The position numbers and the translations under genes are program-made. From Gemmatimonadota bacterium (GTDB lineage: Bacteria; Gemmatimonadota; Gemmatimonadetes; Longimicrobiales; Longimicrobiaceae): 64,000 nucleotides of DNA. Location of the stretch: positions 1 to 64,000 of the forward strand of contig JAQBQD010000188.1 of assembly GCA_028287185.1 (NCBI GenBank), given 5' to 3'. Below the pieces are notes generated by a model. It did no database searches. It had not been told where the DNA came from and was given only the letters and a program-made list of their open reading frames with translations. Of the stretch, positions 26,227 through 34,615 are shown piece after piece (position 1 is the stretch's first letter; each line of letters begins with the position of its first letter).

Positions 26227-26807
26227 TGCCCGTGCCGGAAAGCACCGCCGGGGCGGCGCTCTGGCGGGTCTTTCCGTGGGATCCCGCCGCGCCGCCGGGC
26301 ACGCCGTTCTCCCCGCAGTTCACCGTGCCCGCCGCCCGGCAGGTGCACGGCCGCTTCGACCTGGGCACCTCGCCCGTGCTGTACCTGGCCGAGACGCCGG
26401 AGCACGCCGTGGCCGAGATGCTGCGGCCCTTCACCGGCCGCACGCTCCGGCCGGCACACCTGCGCGGAGCCGGGCATCCTCTCTCGCTCGTTGCCGTCAC
26501 GCCCTCGCTCGAGGTGCGGTCCGGGCTCGCCGACCTCACCGATCCCCGGGTGCTCGTGGAGCGCGGCATCCGGCCCGATGCGCTGGCCTCGCGCGACCGC
26601 ACCCGCACGCAGACCATCTCGCGGGCGCTGCACGACGCCGGGCTCGCAGGGTTCCGCTGGTGGTCGGCGCTGCATGGCGACTGGCACGCGGTGCTTCTGT
26701 TCGCGGACCGGGTGCCGGCCGGCGGGCTGGCGTACGGGACACCGGAGACGCTGGCGACGGAGCACCCCGCGGTGGCTGGCGCCGCGCGGGCCCTCAACAT
26801 GCTGTGA
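26226..26807 (+). CDS. RES-domain toxin
   Basis: A 193-residue RES-domain protein. Family members such as MbcT and ParT attack NAD+ or ADP-ribosylate a target. The three name-giving residues are visible: Arg in V-H-G-R-F-D, Glu in Y-L-A-E-T-P-E-H-A-V-A-E, and Ser in R-W-W-S-A-L-H-G. Length is normal and no frameshift is seen, so the toxin is probably intact. It is translationally coupled to the antitoxin through TGATG. Confidence 0.88.
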   Translation: MPVPESTAGAALWRVFPWDPAAPPGTPFSPQFTVPAARQVHGRFDLGTSPVLYLAETPEHAVAEMLRPFTGRTLRPAHLRGAGHPLSLVAVTPSLEVRSGLADLTDPRVLVERGIRPDALASRDRTRTQTISRALHDAGLAGFRWWSALHGDWHAVLLFADRVPAGGLAYGTPETLATEHPAVAGAARALNML

Positions 26808-27011
26808 CCAGGGGCGCGGCCGGACGCGGCGTTGCCATCCCTTGACCCGCCGGGTAAGTTTGGGGATTCCGCACCGGCAGGCCCAGCTCCGTTCGTCCGG
26901 CGGATGAGCGTGGCTCAGGTGCCACCACGCGGCGGTGGTGGCGGGCCGGAGCGTTCCAGAGAGAAGATCCCACGCGCGGCCCCGCGGCCGCGCCCACGGG
27001 GAGACCGGCAT

Positions 27012-28127
27012 ATGAGCGGTTCAGGCACGCCCCCCTACGGCTACACGCCCGTGGGCAAGGACACCGGGGTGGTGAAGAGCAAGGGGAAGCCCACGCTGCA
27101 CCTGCCGGAGGGGCAGGAGGGCATCCCCGTGCGCGCCCGCAAGCCCGAGTGGCTGAAGGTGAGGGCGCCGGGCGGCGCCAACTACCTGCGGCTGCAGCAG
27201 ATGATGCGCGAGCAGAAGCTGCACACGGTCTGCGAGGAGGCGCACTGCCCCAACATCGGCGAGTGCTGGGAAAGCGGCACCGCCACCTTCATCATCCTGG
27301 GCGACGTGTGTACCCGTGCGTGCAAGTACTGCGCGGTCGCCCACGGGATGCCCACCGAGCTGGACTGGGACGAGCCGCGCCGCGTGGCCGACAGCGTGCA
27401 GCGCATGGCGCTGCAGCATGCCGTGGTCACCTCGGTGAATCGCGACGAGCTGGCGGACGGCGGCGCCGGCATCTTCGCGGAAACCATCCGCCAGATCCGC
27501 GAGCGCGTCCCCGGCTGCTCGGTGGAGGTGCTGACGCCCGACTTCCGCGGCCGCGAGGAGGCCATCCGCGCGGTGGTGGAGGCGCGTCCGGAGATCTTCG
27601 CGCACAACGTGGACACGGTGGAGCGCCTGATCCGCACCCTGCGGCCCGGCGCGCGCTACTGGCGCTCCATCTCGCTGCTGGGCGCCATCAAGCGCATGGA
27701 TCCGCGCATGCTCACGAAGAGCGCGGTCATCCTGGGGATGGGCGAGACGGAGGACGAGATCTACCAGACCATGCGCGACCTGCGCGAGGCGGCGGTGGAC
27801 ATCCTCACCCTGGGCCAGTATCTGCGCCCGTCCGCGCACCACGTGCCGCTGGACCGCTGGGTGCACCCGGACGAGTTCCGGCGCTGGAAGGAGATCGGCG
27901 AGGGCGAGCTGGGCTTCCGTCACGTGGAGAGCGGGCCTCTCGTGCGCTCGTCGTACCACGCCAAGGAGCAGGCGCGCACGCTCGAGGCCGGCGGCCCCGG
28001 CGCCATCACCGAGATCGTGGATGCCGACACGGGCAGCGAGGTGGCGATCGACGCGGCCGAGTCCGCCGTGCGGTCCATGCTGGCGCCCGCAGCGCCCGCG
28101 CGCTTGGTGCAGATCGGCAGCCTCTAG
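27012..28127 (+). CDS. lipA: Lipoyl synthase
   Basis: A 371-residue radical-SAM enzyme that inserts two sulfurs into protein-bound octanoate. The auxiliary [4Fe-4S] cluster ligands are in C-E-E-A-H-C-P-N-I-G-E-C; the radical-SAM cluster motif is C-T-R-A-C-K-Y-C, then E-V-L-T-P-D-F-R-G and L-G-Q-Y-L-R-P-S. The C-terminal R-S-S-Y-H-A-K-E segment is conserved. A ~60-residue N-terminal extension is Pro/Lys-rich. The start at 27012 (GGGGAG upstream) is preferred to an upstream ATG. It stands before pdhABC, whose E2 subunit needs lipoate. lipB is not in the window. Confidence 0.95.
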   Translation: MSGSGTPPYGYTPVGKDTGVVKSKGKPTLHLPEGQEGIPVRARKPEWLKVRAPGGANYLRLQQMMREQKLHTVCEEAHCPNIGECWESGTATFIILGDVCTRACKYCAVAHGMPTELDWDEPRRVADSVQRMALQHAVVTSVNRDELADGGAGIFAETIRQIRERVPGCSVEVLTPDFRGREEAIRAVVEARPEIFAHNVDTVERLIRTLRPGARYWRSISLLGAIKRMDPRMLTKSAVILGMGETEDEIYQTMRDLREAAVDILTLGQYLRPSAHHVPLDRWVHPDEFRRWKEIGEGELGFRHVESGPLVRSSYHAKEQARTLEAGGPGAITEIVDADTGSEVAIDAAESAVRSMLAPAAPARLVQIGSL

Positions 28128-28141
28128 ACTCTGGTAAGGCG

Positions 28142-28711
28142 ATGACCACCATCGGGACTCCGCCCGTCGCGACCCCGCACCAATACCTGGTCCGCGAGCG
28201 GCGGGCGGAGTACAAGGCCGAGTACCACGACGGCGAGATCCACGCGATGGCGGGCGCCAGCCGGGCGCACAACCGCATCGTGTTCCGCCTGGTGGCGCTC
28301 CTGGAGCCGGTGCTGCGCGAGCGCGGCTGCGAGGGGTACGCGGGCGACATGCGCGTCCGCGTGGGCCTGCGCGACGCATACTTCTATCCCGACGTCGTCG
28401 TCGCCTGCGGCGAGCCGCGCTTCGAGGACGGCGAGACGGACACGCTGCTCAACCCCACCCTCGTCGTCGAGGTGGTGTCGCCCTCCACGGAGCGCTTCGA
28501 CCGGGCGGCGAAGGGCGAGATGTACCGCCGGCTGCCGTCGCTCGTGCAGTACGTGCTGGTGTCGCAGGGCGAGCGGCGCGTGGAGTGGTACACGCGGCAG
28601 GAGGGCGGGATGTGGCTCTTCGCCCGGGCGGAGGGGCCGGACGCGGCCGTGGCGCTCGACGCCGTCGGGTGCACGCTGCGGCTGGCCGAACTGTACGAGG
28701 GCGTCCTGTAG
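28142..28711 (+). CDS. Uma2-family endonuclease-like protein
   Basis: A 189-residue protein of the Uma2/DUF820 group, a PD-(D/E)XK-like fold. It shows E-Y-H-D-G-E-I-H-A-M-A-G (~27-38), Y-P-D-V-V-V-A-C-G (~82-90), and L-V-V-E-V-V-S-P-S-T-E-R-F-D (~104-117) with the E-V and later K-Y-R-like helix. These genes are common in multicopy in some phyla and their biological role is poorly known. It sits 14 bases after lipA and 35 before pdhA, an odd place for a nuclease, so it may be a mobile-type insertion that kept the operon reading through. Confidence 0.85.
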   Translation: MTTIGTPPVATPHQYLVRERRAEYKAEYHDGEIHAMAGASRAHNRIVFRLVALLEPVLRERGCEGYAGDMRVRVGLRDAYFYPDVVVACGEPRFEDGETDTLLNPTLVVEVVSPSTERFDRAAKGEMYRRLPSLVQYVLVSQGERRVEWYTRQEGGMWLFARAEGPDAAVALDAVGCTLRLAELYEGVL

Positions 28712-28746
28712 CGGGACGATCCCCATCCGAACGAAACGGAAACGAA

Positions 28747-29922
28747 ATGGCCGAGAACCATACCGAGACCCGCGAAGCGCGCGACCCCGCACCGCCCCCC
28801 GAGCCCAACGCGGAGGCGCCGGACAACCACGCCCAGCAGGCGCCCGCGCCCGAGCCCGACCGCGCGTGGCAGCAGGAGGCCAAGCCCCAGCGCAGCGACG
28901 AGGCGCGCGTCGAGGGCTTCGAGCGCGAGACGCTGCGCAAGATCATGTGGGACATGCTGCTGGCGCGGCGCTTCGAGGAGAAGGCCGCCGAGTCCTACGC
29001 CCTGGGCAAGATCGGCGGCTTCTGCCACCTGTACATCGGGCAGGAGGCGGTGGCGGTGGGCGCCATCCACGCGCTGCGCGGCGACGACTACGTGATGACG
29101 GCGTACCGCGAGCACGTGCACGCGCTGCAGAAGGGCGTGGACCCCAACGCGGTGATGGCCGAGCTGTACGGCAAGGCCGCCGGTTGCTCGCAGGGCAAGG
29201 GCGGCTCCATGCACATGTTCAGCAAGGAGCACAACTACCTGGGCGGCCACGGCATCGTGGGCGCGCAGGTGCCGCTGGCGCTGGGCGTGGCGTGGAAGAT
29301 CCGCTACCGCAAGGAGGACCGGGTGATGCAGGTGTACCTGGGCGAGGCGGCCGTGAACCAGGGCGCCTTCCACGAGTCGCTGAACATGGCGGCGCTCTGG
29401 AAGCTGCCCCTGGTGGTGATCGTGGAGAACAACCGCTTCGGCATGGGCACCGCCTGGGAGCGCGCTTCGTCGCTCTACGACATCTCGCAGAAGGCCACCG
29501 CCTACGCCATGCCCTCGGCCGTGGGCGACGGCATGGACGTGCTGGACATGTACCGGGTGAGCAAGGAGGCGGCCGAGCGCGCCCGCTCCGGCGGCGGGCC
29601 CACGCTCATCGAGGCGCGCACCTACCGCTTCGTGGGGCACTCCATGTCCGACCCCGTCTCGGGCGTGTACCGCACGAAGGAGGACGTGGAGCGCGAGAAG
29701 CAGAAGGACCCCATCCGCCTGTACGCCGACCTGCTGGCGCGCGTGGGCGTGCTGTCGCAGGAGGAGCTGGAGGAGATGGACCGCGAGGTGAAGGAGATCT
29801 CCGAGAAGGCGGCGCAGTTCGCGGACGAGTCGCCCGAGCCCGACCTGTCGCACGTGTACACCGACGTGTACTCCGAGGAGAATGAGAACGGGCGCCTGTA
29901 CTTCGACATGAGGGGTCGCTGA
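28747..29922 (+). CDS. pdhA: Pyruvate dehydrogenase E1 component, alpha subunit
   Basis: A 391-residue thiamine-diphosphate enzyme subunit that, with pdhB, decarboxylates pyruvate. After a ~55-residue Pro/Glu-rich N terminus come F-E-E-K-A, Y-I-G-Q-E-A-V-A-V-G, the Y-R-E-H loop, G-G-S-M-H-M-F and the ThDP/Mg motif region starting G-E-A-A-V-N-Q-G (199-206) and ending in V-E-N-N. The usual GDG is GEA here, so the expected Mg-ligand Asp is Glu200. The regulatory phosphorylation-loop region Y-R-F-V-G-H-S is present. One base separates it from pdhB. Confidence 0.94.
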   Translation: MAENHTETREARDPAPPPEPNAEAPDNHAQQAPAPEPDRAWQQEAKPQRSDEARVEGFERETLRKIMWDMLLARRFEEKAAESYALGKIGGFCHLYIGQEAVAVGAIHALRGDDYVMTAYREHVHALQKGVDPNAVMAELYGKAAGCSQGKGGSMHMFSKEHNYLGGHGIVGAQVPLALGVAWKIRYRKEDRVMQVYLGEAAVNQGAFHESLNMAALWKLPLVVIVENNRFGMGTAWERASSLYDISQKATAYAMPSAVGDGMDVLDMYRVSKEAAERARSGGGPTLIEARTYRFVGHSMSDPVSGVYRTKEDVEREKQKDPIRLYADLLARVGVLSQEELEEMDREVKEISEKAAQFADESPEPDLSHVYTDVYSEENENGRLYFDMRGR

Positions 29923-29923
29923 G

Positions 29924-30904
29924 ATGGCGGTGATCACGTATCGCGAGGCGCTGGGGCAGGCGCTCGCCGAGGAGATGGAGCGCGACCCCGACGTCTTCCT
30001 GATGGGCGAGGAGGTCGGCGTCTACAACGGCGCCTACAAGGTTTCCAAGGGCCTGCTGGACCGCTTCGGCGAGGAGCGCGTGGTGGACACGCCCATCACC
30101 GAGCTGGGCTTCGCGGGCCTGGGCGTGGGCGCCGCCATGACCGGGCTGCGGCCGGTCATCGAGTTCATGACCTGGAACTTCTCCATGCTGGCCATGGACC
30201 AGATCTGGAACTCGGCGGCCAAGCTGCTGTCCATGAGCGCGGGCCAGCTCAAGGTTCCCGTCACCTTCCGCGGGCCCGACGGCGCGGCGCTGCAGCTCGG
30301 GGCGCAGCACTCGCAGGCGCTGGAGGCCATCTACGCGCACTTTCCCGGGATCAAGATCGTGGTGCCGGGCACGCCGGCGGACGCCAAGGGCCTGCTGAAG
30401 GCCGCCATCCGCGACGACGACCCGGTGTGCGTGTTCGAGGGCGAGATGCTGTACAACCTGAAGGGCGAGGTGCCGGAGGACCCCGACTTCATCGTGCCGC
30501 TGGGCGTGGCCGAGGTGAAGCGCAGGGGATCGGACGTTTCCATCATCACGCACGGCAAGATGATCCACGCCGCGCTCCAGGCAGCCGCCAAGCTGGAGAA
30601 GGACGGCATCGACGTGGAGGTGCTGGACCTGCGCAGCCTGCGCCCGCTGGACACGGACGCCATCCTGGCCACGGTCGCCAAGACGAACCGCGTGGTGCTG
30701 GTGGAGGAGGGCTGGCCCTACGGCGGCATCACCGCCACTGTGGCCGCCATCATCCAGGAGGAGGCGTTCGACCACCTGGACGCGCCCATCCTGCGGGTGA
30801 CGCAGGCGGACGTGCCCATGCCCTACGCCAAGGGGCTGGAGAGGGCCGTGAAGCCGGGCGTGGAGCACATCCTGGACAAGGTCAACCGCGTCCTGTACCG
30901 CTAG
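29924..30904 (+). CDS. pdhB: Pyruvate dehydrogenase E1 component, beta subunit
   Basis: A 326-residue partner of pdhA, forming the alpha2beta2 E1. Signatures are M-G-E-E-V-G-V-Y-N-G-A-Y-K-V (~28-41), D-T-P-I-T-E-L-G-F-A-G, Q-L-G-A-Q-H-S-Q (the His near the active site), P-G-T-P-A-D-A-K-G-L-L and V-E-E-G-W-P-Y-G-G. Length is typical. It is tightly packed between pdhA (one base) and pdhC (19 bases), so a single transcript is expected. Confidence 0.95.
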   Translation: MAVITYREALGQALAEEMERDPDVFLMGEEVGVYNGAYKVSKGLLDRFGEERVVDTPITELGFAGLGVGAAMTGLRPVIEFMTWNFSMLAMDQIWNSAAKLLSMSAGQLKVPVTFRGPDGAALQLGAQHSQALEAIYAHFPGIKIVVPGTPADAKGLLKAAIRDDDPVCVFEGEMLYNLKGEVPEDPDFIVPLGVAEVKRRGSDVSIITHGKMIHAALQAAAKLEKDGIDVEVLDLRSLRPLDTDAILATVAKTNRVVLVEEGWPYGGITATVAAIIQEEAFDHLDAPILRVTQADVPMPYAKGLERAVKPGVEHILDKVNRVLYR

Positions 30905-30923
30905 CCGGGAGAAGAGCGAGCAC

Positions 30924-32288
30924 ATGGCAACCAAGGTCTACATGGAGGCCCTTTCCCCCACGATGGAGGAAGGGCGGCTCGTCTCCTGGCTGAAGAACGA
31001 GGGTGACGAGGTGAAGGAGGGCGACGTGCTGGCCGAGGTGGAGACGGACAAGGCCACCATGGAGCTCGTCGCCCGCGGCTCGGGGCTCCTGCGCAAGCGC
31101 ATGATCGGCGACGGCGACACCGCCAACGTGGGCACCGTGATCGCCGTCATCGCCGGCGCGGACGAGGACGTGTCGTCCTTCGGCGGCGGGGATGCCGGCG
31201 CGACGGCGGAGGCCCCGAAGGCCGAGGCTTCCCCGGCGCCGGCGTCCGCGTCCCCCGAGGCTCGAAAGGCCGATGCTCCCGCGGCGGACGAGAAGCCCGC
31301 CGAGGCTCCCGCCGCGCAGGCCGCTCCGGCGGCCGAGGCGCAGGCATCCACGGAAGCCTCGGCGGACTCCGGGCAGCAGAACGGGGCGCAGGCGGGTGGC
31401 GGGCGGGTGAAGGCGTCGCCGCTGGCGCGCCGGCTGGCGGCGGAGTCGGGCGTGGAGATCGGCGGGGTGCAGGGCAGCGGCCCCGGCGGCCGCATCGTGA
31501 AGCGCGACGTGGAGCAGGCGGCGCAGTCGGGCGCGCAGCGTCCGGCGGCGGCGGAGGCTCCGCAGCCCGCGCAGGCGGCGGCCGCGGCGTCGTCGGGCAC
31601 GGCCTATCACGACCTGGCGCTCTCGCCCATGCGGAAGACGATCGCCAAGCGGCTGGTCCAGTCCATCGGCCCCGTCCCCCACTTCTTCCTCACCGTCGAG
31701 ATCGACATGGGCGAGGCGGCGCGGCTGCGGGCGCGCCTCAATGAGCGCTTCAAGGACCAGGGCGTGAAGGTGTCGCCCAACGACCTGATCGTGAAGGCGG
31801 TGGCTGCCGCGCTGCGCCGGCACCCGTGGGTGAACGCGTCGTGGACGGGCGATTCGGTGCGCTTCTATGACCAGGTGCACATCGGCGTGGCGGTGGCGGT
31901 GGACGAGGGCCTCATCACCCCCGTGATCCGCGATGCCGACCGCAAGGGCGTGGCCGAGATCGCGACGGAGATCCGCGAGTTGGCTGGCCGCGCGCGGGAG
32001 AAGAAGCTAAAGCCCGACGAGTACACGGGCAGCACCTTCTCCATCAGCAACCTGGGGATGTTCGGCATCGAGGAGTTCACCGCCGTCATCAACCCGCCCG
32101 AGGCCGCGATCCTGGCCGTGGGCGCCATCGCCGAGAAGGTGGTGGTGGAGAACGGGGACATGGCCATCCGGCAGCGCATGCGGGTCACGCTGTCGTGCGA
32201 CCACCGGGTGATCGACGGGGCCACGGGCGCGCAGTTCCTGCAGACGCTCAAGGCCTTCCTGGAAGACCCGATGCTGATGATCGCCTGA
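30924..32288 (+). CDS. pdhC: Dihydrolipoamide acetyltransferase (E2)
   Basis: A 454-residue E2 core. One lipoyl domain at residues 1-80 has the modified lysine K43 in V-E-T-D-K-A-T-M-E. An Ala/Pro-rich flexible linker (~85-155) follows, then the E1/E3-binding domain V-K-A-S-P-L-A-R-R-L-A (~160-195), a second linker, and the catalytic domain (~225-454) with S-C-D-H-R-V-I-D-G, H427 being the catalytic residue. It transfers the acetyl group to CoA. The E3 dihydrolipoamide dehydrogenase gene is not in this window. Confidence 0.96.
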   Translation: MATKVYMEALSPTMEEGRLVSWLKNEGDEVKEGDVLAEVETDKATMELVARGSGLLRKRMIGDGDTANVGTVIAVIAGADEDVSSFGGGDAGATAEAPKAEASPAPASASPEARKADAPAADEKPAEAPAAQAAPAAEAQASTEASADSGQQNGAQAGGGRVKASPLARRLAAESGVEIGGVQGSGPGGRIVKRDVEQAAQSGAQRPAAAEAPQPAQAAAAASSGTAYHDLALSPMRKTIAKRLVQSIGPVPHFFLTVEIDMGEAARLRARLNERFKDQGVKVSPNDLIVKAVAAALRRHPWVNASWTGDSVRFYDQVHIGVAVAVDEGLITPVIRDADRKGVAEIATEIRELAGRAREKKLKPDEYTGSTFSISNLGMFGIEEFTAVINPPEAAILAVGAIAEKVVVENGDMAIRQRMRVTLSCDHRVIDGATGAQFLQTLKAFLEDPMLMIA

Positions 32289-32312
32289 CCGCCGTCGAGG
32301 CTTCGACGGGCG

Positions 32313-32350
32313 CGAGAGCCCCCGCCCGAGCGATCCGGCGGGGGCTCTCG
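32313..32350 (+). terminator. Terminator hairpin after pdhC
   Basis: Perfect 14-bp arms CGAGAGCCCCCGCC (32313-32326) and 32337-32350 with a 10-base loop, 24 bases after the pdhC stop. The following sequence is TCGTACG, so the T tract is minimal. Confidence 0.7.
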
Positions 32351-32369
32351 TCGTACGTCCTCGCCACGA

Positions 32370-32550
32370 ACAGTGGTCAGGGGGTGCAAGTCCTCGCGGA
32401 GCTTGACGGCAGGGACCGATGCGAACCTCAGGCGGCTCTTCACGAGCGCGGGGCTGGAAGCAACGGGTTGGCGGACGTGTCGAGCCGAGGAACAGGCCCG
32501 GTTAGAAGGCGTAGCCGAGAGGGCGGGGCGTCCGTGTGAACGCGAGCTCC
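32370..32550 (+). ncRNA. Possible group II intron domain I remnant
   Basis: This gene-free stretch contains word patterns recalling the 5' part of bacterial group II introns: GGGGTGCAAGTCCTCGC (about 32381-32397), then GGCTGGAAGCAACGGGTTGG, GGACGTGTCGAGCCGAGG and GTTAGAAGGCGTAGCCGAG. No reverse transcriptase gene or 3' domain V/VI follows, so if correct it is a fragment. The comparison is from memory of intron sequences; a covariance-model search would settle it. It may instead be an unrelated structured RNA. Confidence 0.4.
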
Positions 32551-32700
32551 CGCTCCAGGTCAGAGGACACGAGTGCGCCGGCACGTACGGGCCGAAAACT
32601 CCTGGGCTGCGGCTTTTTGTTCCGGTTGTATATCGTCCGACATGCCCCTCTGTCGAATCCTGCAGGCATTCCGTCCCCCCGCACCTGAAGGCGAGGTCCC

Positions 32701-33645
32701 ATGGACGACTCCACGCCGCGCCCCGAGCCGCCGCACACGCCCCGCACCGTGGCCGTAACCGGCGCCTCGGGACTGCTGGGCGGCGAGCTGGTGCGCCAGC
32801 TTGCCCGCGACGGGCACCGCGTGCTTCGCCTGGTGCGCCGCGCTCCGGCTGGGCCTGACGAGGTCCGCTGGGACCGCGAGGGCGGGAAGGTGGATGCGCC
32901 CGCGCTGGAGGGCGTGGACGCGGTCGTCCATCTCGCGGGCGAGAACGTGGGCGCGCGCTGGACGGACGAGCGCAAGCGCCGCATCCTGCGCAGCCGCGCG
33001 GATGGCACGCGCACCCTCGCCGAGGCGCTCGCGGTGCTCCGGGTTCCGCCCGCGGTGCTGGTGTCCGCCTCCGCGGTGGGCATCTACGGCAGCCGCGGCG
33101 GCGAGGTGCTGGACGAGGGCAGTGCGCTGGGCGTCGACTTTCTCGCCCAGGTGTGCCGGGCGTGGGAGGCGGCGGCGCAGCCCGCGGCGGACGCCGGCAT
33201 CCGCGTGGTGCATCCGCGCTTCGGCGTCGTCCTGAGCGCCGAGGGCGGCGCGCTGGCCAGGATGCTGCCGCCGTTCCGCCTGGGCGCCGGCGGGCGGATG
33301 GGGAACGGGCGCCAGTGGATGAGCTGGGTTTCGCTGGAGGACGCGGTGGGAGCCATCCGCTTCTTCATCGAGAGCGCCGCGGCGCGGGGGCCCGTGAACG
33401 TGGCGGCGCCCAACCCGGTCACCAACGCCGACTTCACCGCCGCCCTCGGCCGCGCGCTGGGCCGGCCGACGCTGCTGGCCGTGCCGGCGTTCGCCCTGCG
33501 GACGCTGCTGGGCGAGATGGCCGAGAGCACCGTGCTCGCGAGCCAGCGCGTGAGTTGCGACAAGCTGCTTGCCCTCGGCTACCGGTTCCGCCACCCCGAC
33601 CTGGACGGGGGCCTCGCCTCCGCACTGCGCTCGCCCGGCGCCTGA
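32701..33645 (+). CDS. TIGR01777-family epimerase/NAD(P)-binding protein
   Basis: A 314-residue extended-SDR protein of the YfcH/SDR39U1 type. It begins with V-A-V-T-G-A-S-G-L-L-G (~16-26) for the dinucleotide, followed by V-V-H-L-A-G-E-N-V-G (~75-84), R-W-T-D-E-R-K, S-A-S-A-V-G-I-Y-G-S-R-G-G-E, R-F-G-V-V-L-S, and a C-terminal DUF1731-like end with N-V-A-A-P-N-P-V-T-N. The reaction of this family is not established. In bacteria it often stands alone, as here. The first 15 residues are Pro-rich and probably disordered. Confidence 0.9.
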   Translation: MDDSTPRPEPPHTPRTVAVTGASGLLGGELVRQLARDGHRVLRLVRRAPAGPDEVRWDREGGKVDAPALEGVDAVVHLAGENVGARWTDERKRRILRSRADGTRTLAEALAVLRVPPAVLVSASAVGIYGSRGGEVLDEGSALGVDFLAQVCRAWEAAAQPAADAGIRVVHPRFGVVLSAEGGALARMLPPFRLGAGGRMGNGRQWMSWVSLEDAVGAIRFFIESAAARGPVNVAAPNPVTNADFTAALGRALGRPTLLAVPAFALRTLLGEMAESTVLASQRVSCDKLLALGYRFRHPDLDGGLASALRSPGA

Positions 33646-33917
33646 GCGTCAGTCGCAGGCGGCATCGGTCCGACGGGAGAGAGGCGGTCGCCCGAGGGTT
33701 TGTGGATCGGTGAGGCGGAATCGAGGAACGGCTTGGAAATCCTCGGCACCTCGCCTAGCTTTCACGCAGGCGATTCGCCACGCACTCGCCGGGGGATGCG
33801 TCCACGGTTCCGCGCACTCGGTCGATGCTGACCCCATGTCGACCATAGCGTCGACTCCCGGTCCGGATGCTCGGCGCCGCGGCCGTCACGTCTCCCTTGA
33901 AACGAAAGGTCCTGCCG

Positions 33918-34421
33918 ATGGATGCGAAACGAGAAGTGGCGCTGCACGTGCTGGCGACGCTGGCGTACCGCACGCAGAAGGCGGCGGCGGGAGCGCCGGC
34001 GGGGTTCGCCGACTTCGACGCGGGCGAGGGCACGCGCTCCCCGCGCGAGGTGGTGCGCCACATGGCCGACCTGCTGCGCTTCGCCCGCAGCATGTTTCGC
34101 CCCACCGAGCCGCTGGACGACGGCACGCCCGGCCGCCACGAGTGGTCCGTCGCCGTCGACGAGTTCCGCGTGGCACTGACGGCTCTGGCGCTGGAGATCC
34201 CCGCCTCGGACCTGCTGGCGAAGCGAGACGGCAGGCCGATGACCCTGGAGCAGCTCGTGCAGGGCCCGCTGAGCGACGCCCTGACGCACGCGGGCCAACT
34301 CGCCTTCCTGCGCCGTCTGGCCGGCTCGCCCATTCCCGGCGAGGACTTCACCCGCGCCGACGTGCATCGCACCCTGCACGAGTGGACGCAGGACGCCACC
34401 CACGCCGGCGAGCTCGCGTAG
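33918..34421 (+). CDS. DinB-like four-helix protein
   Basis: A 167-residue protein with the amphipathic four-helix character and His spacing of the DinB/YfiT superfamily: P-R-E-V-V-R-H-M-A-D-L-L (~50-61), D-A-L-T-H-A-G-Q-L-A-F-L-R-R-L (~124-138), and T-L-H-E-W. These proteins are often metal-dependent thiol transferases. The substrate and the exact metal ligands are uncertain. The start at 33918 drops a short Lys/Arg extension. It stands alone between two intergenic regions and is followed by a terminator. Confidence 0.65.
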   Translation: MDAKREVALHVLATLAYRTQKAAAGAPAGFADFDAGEGTRSPREVVRHMADLLRFARSMFRPTEPLDDGTPGRHEWSVAVDEFRVALTALALEIPASDLLAKRDGRPMTLEQLVQGPLSDALTHAGQLAFLRRLAGSPIPGEDFTRADVHRTLHEWTQDATHAGELA

Positions 34422-34459
34422 CATCTGCCGGAACACGTGATACCGTCCGGTCACAAGAC

Positions 34460-34495
34460 AGCGCGGCCTGGCTCGCATTCGAGCCCGGCCGCGCT
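34460..34495 (+). terminator. Terminator hairpin
   Basis: 16-base arms AGCGCGGCCTGGCTCG (34460-34475) and 34480-34495 pair with one mismatch around CATT and are followed by GCTTTCC. The hairpin is 38 bases after the DinB-like gene. Confidence 0.65.
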
Positions 34496-34615
34496 GCTTT
34501 CCATCCGCCGCCGCCGACCGACCGACGTGCTCGCCCACCACCGACGCGACGGCGAACGCCGCAACGAGTGCGAGGGCCGACGCGATTGGCTGCACGGCGC
34601 GCGGGAGAAGCCGGC

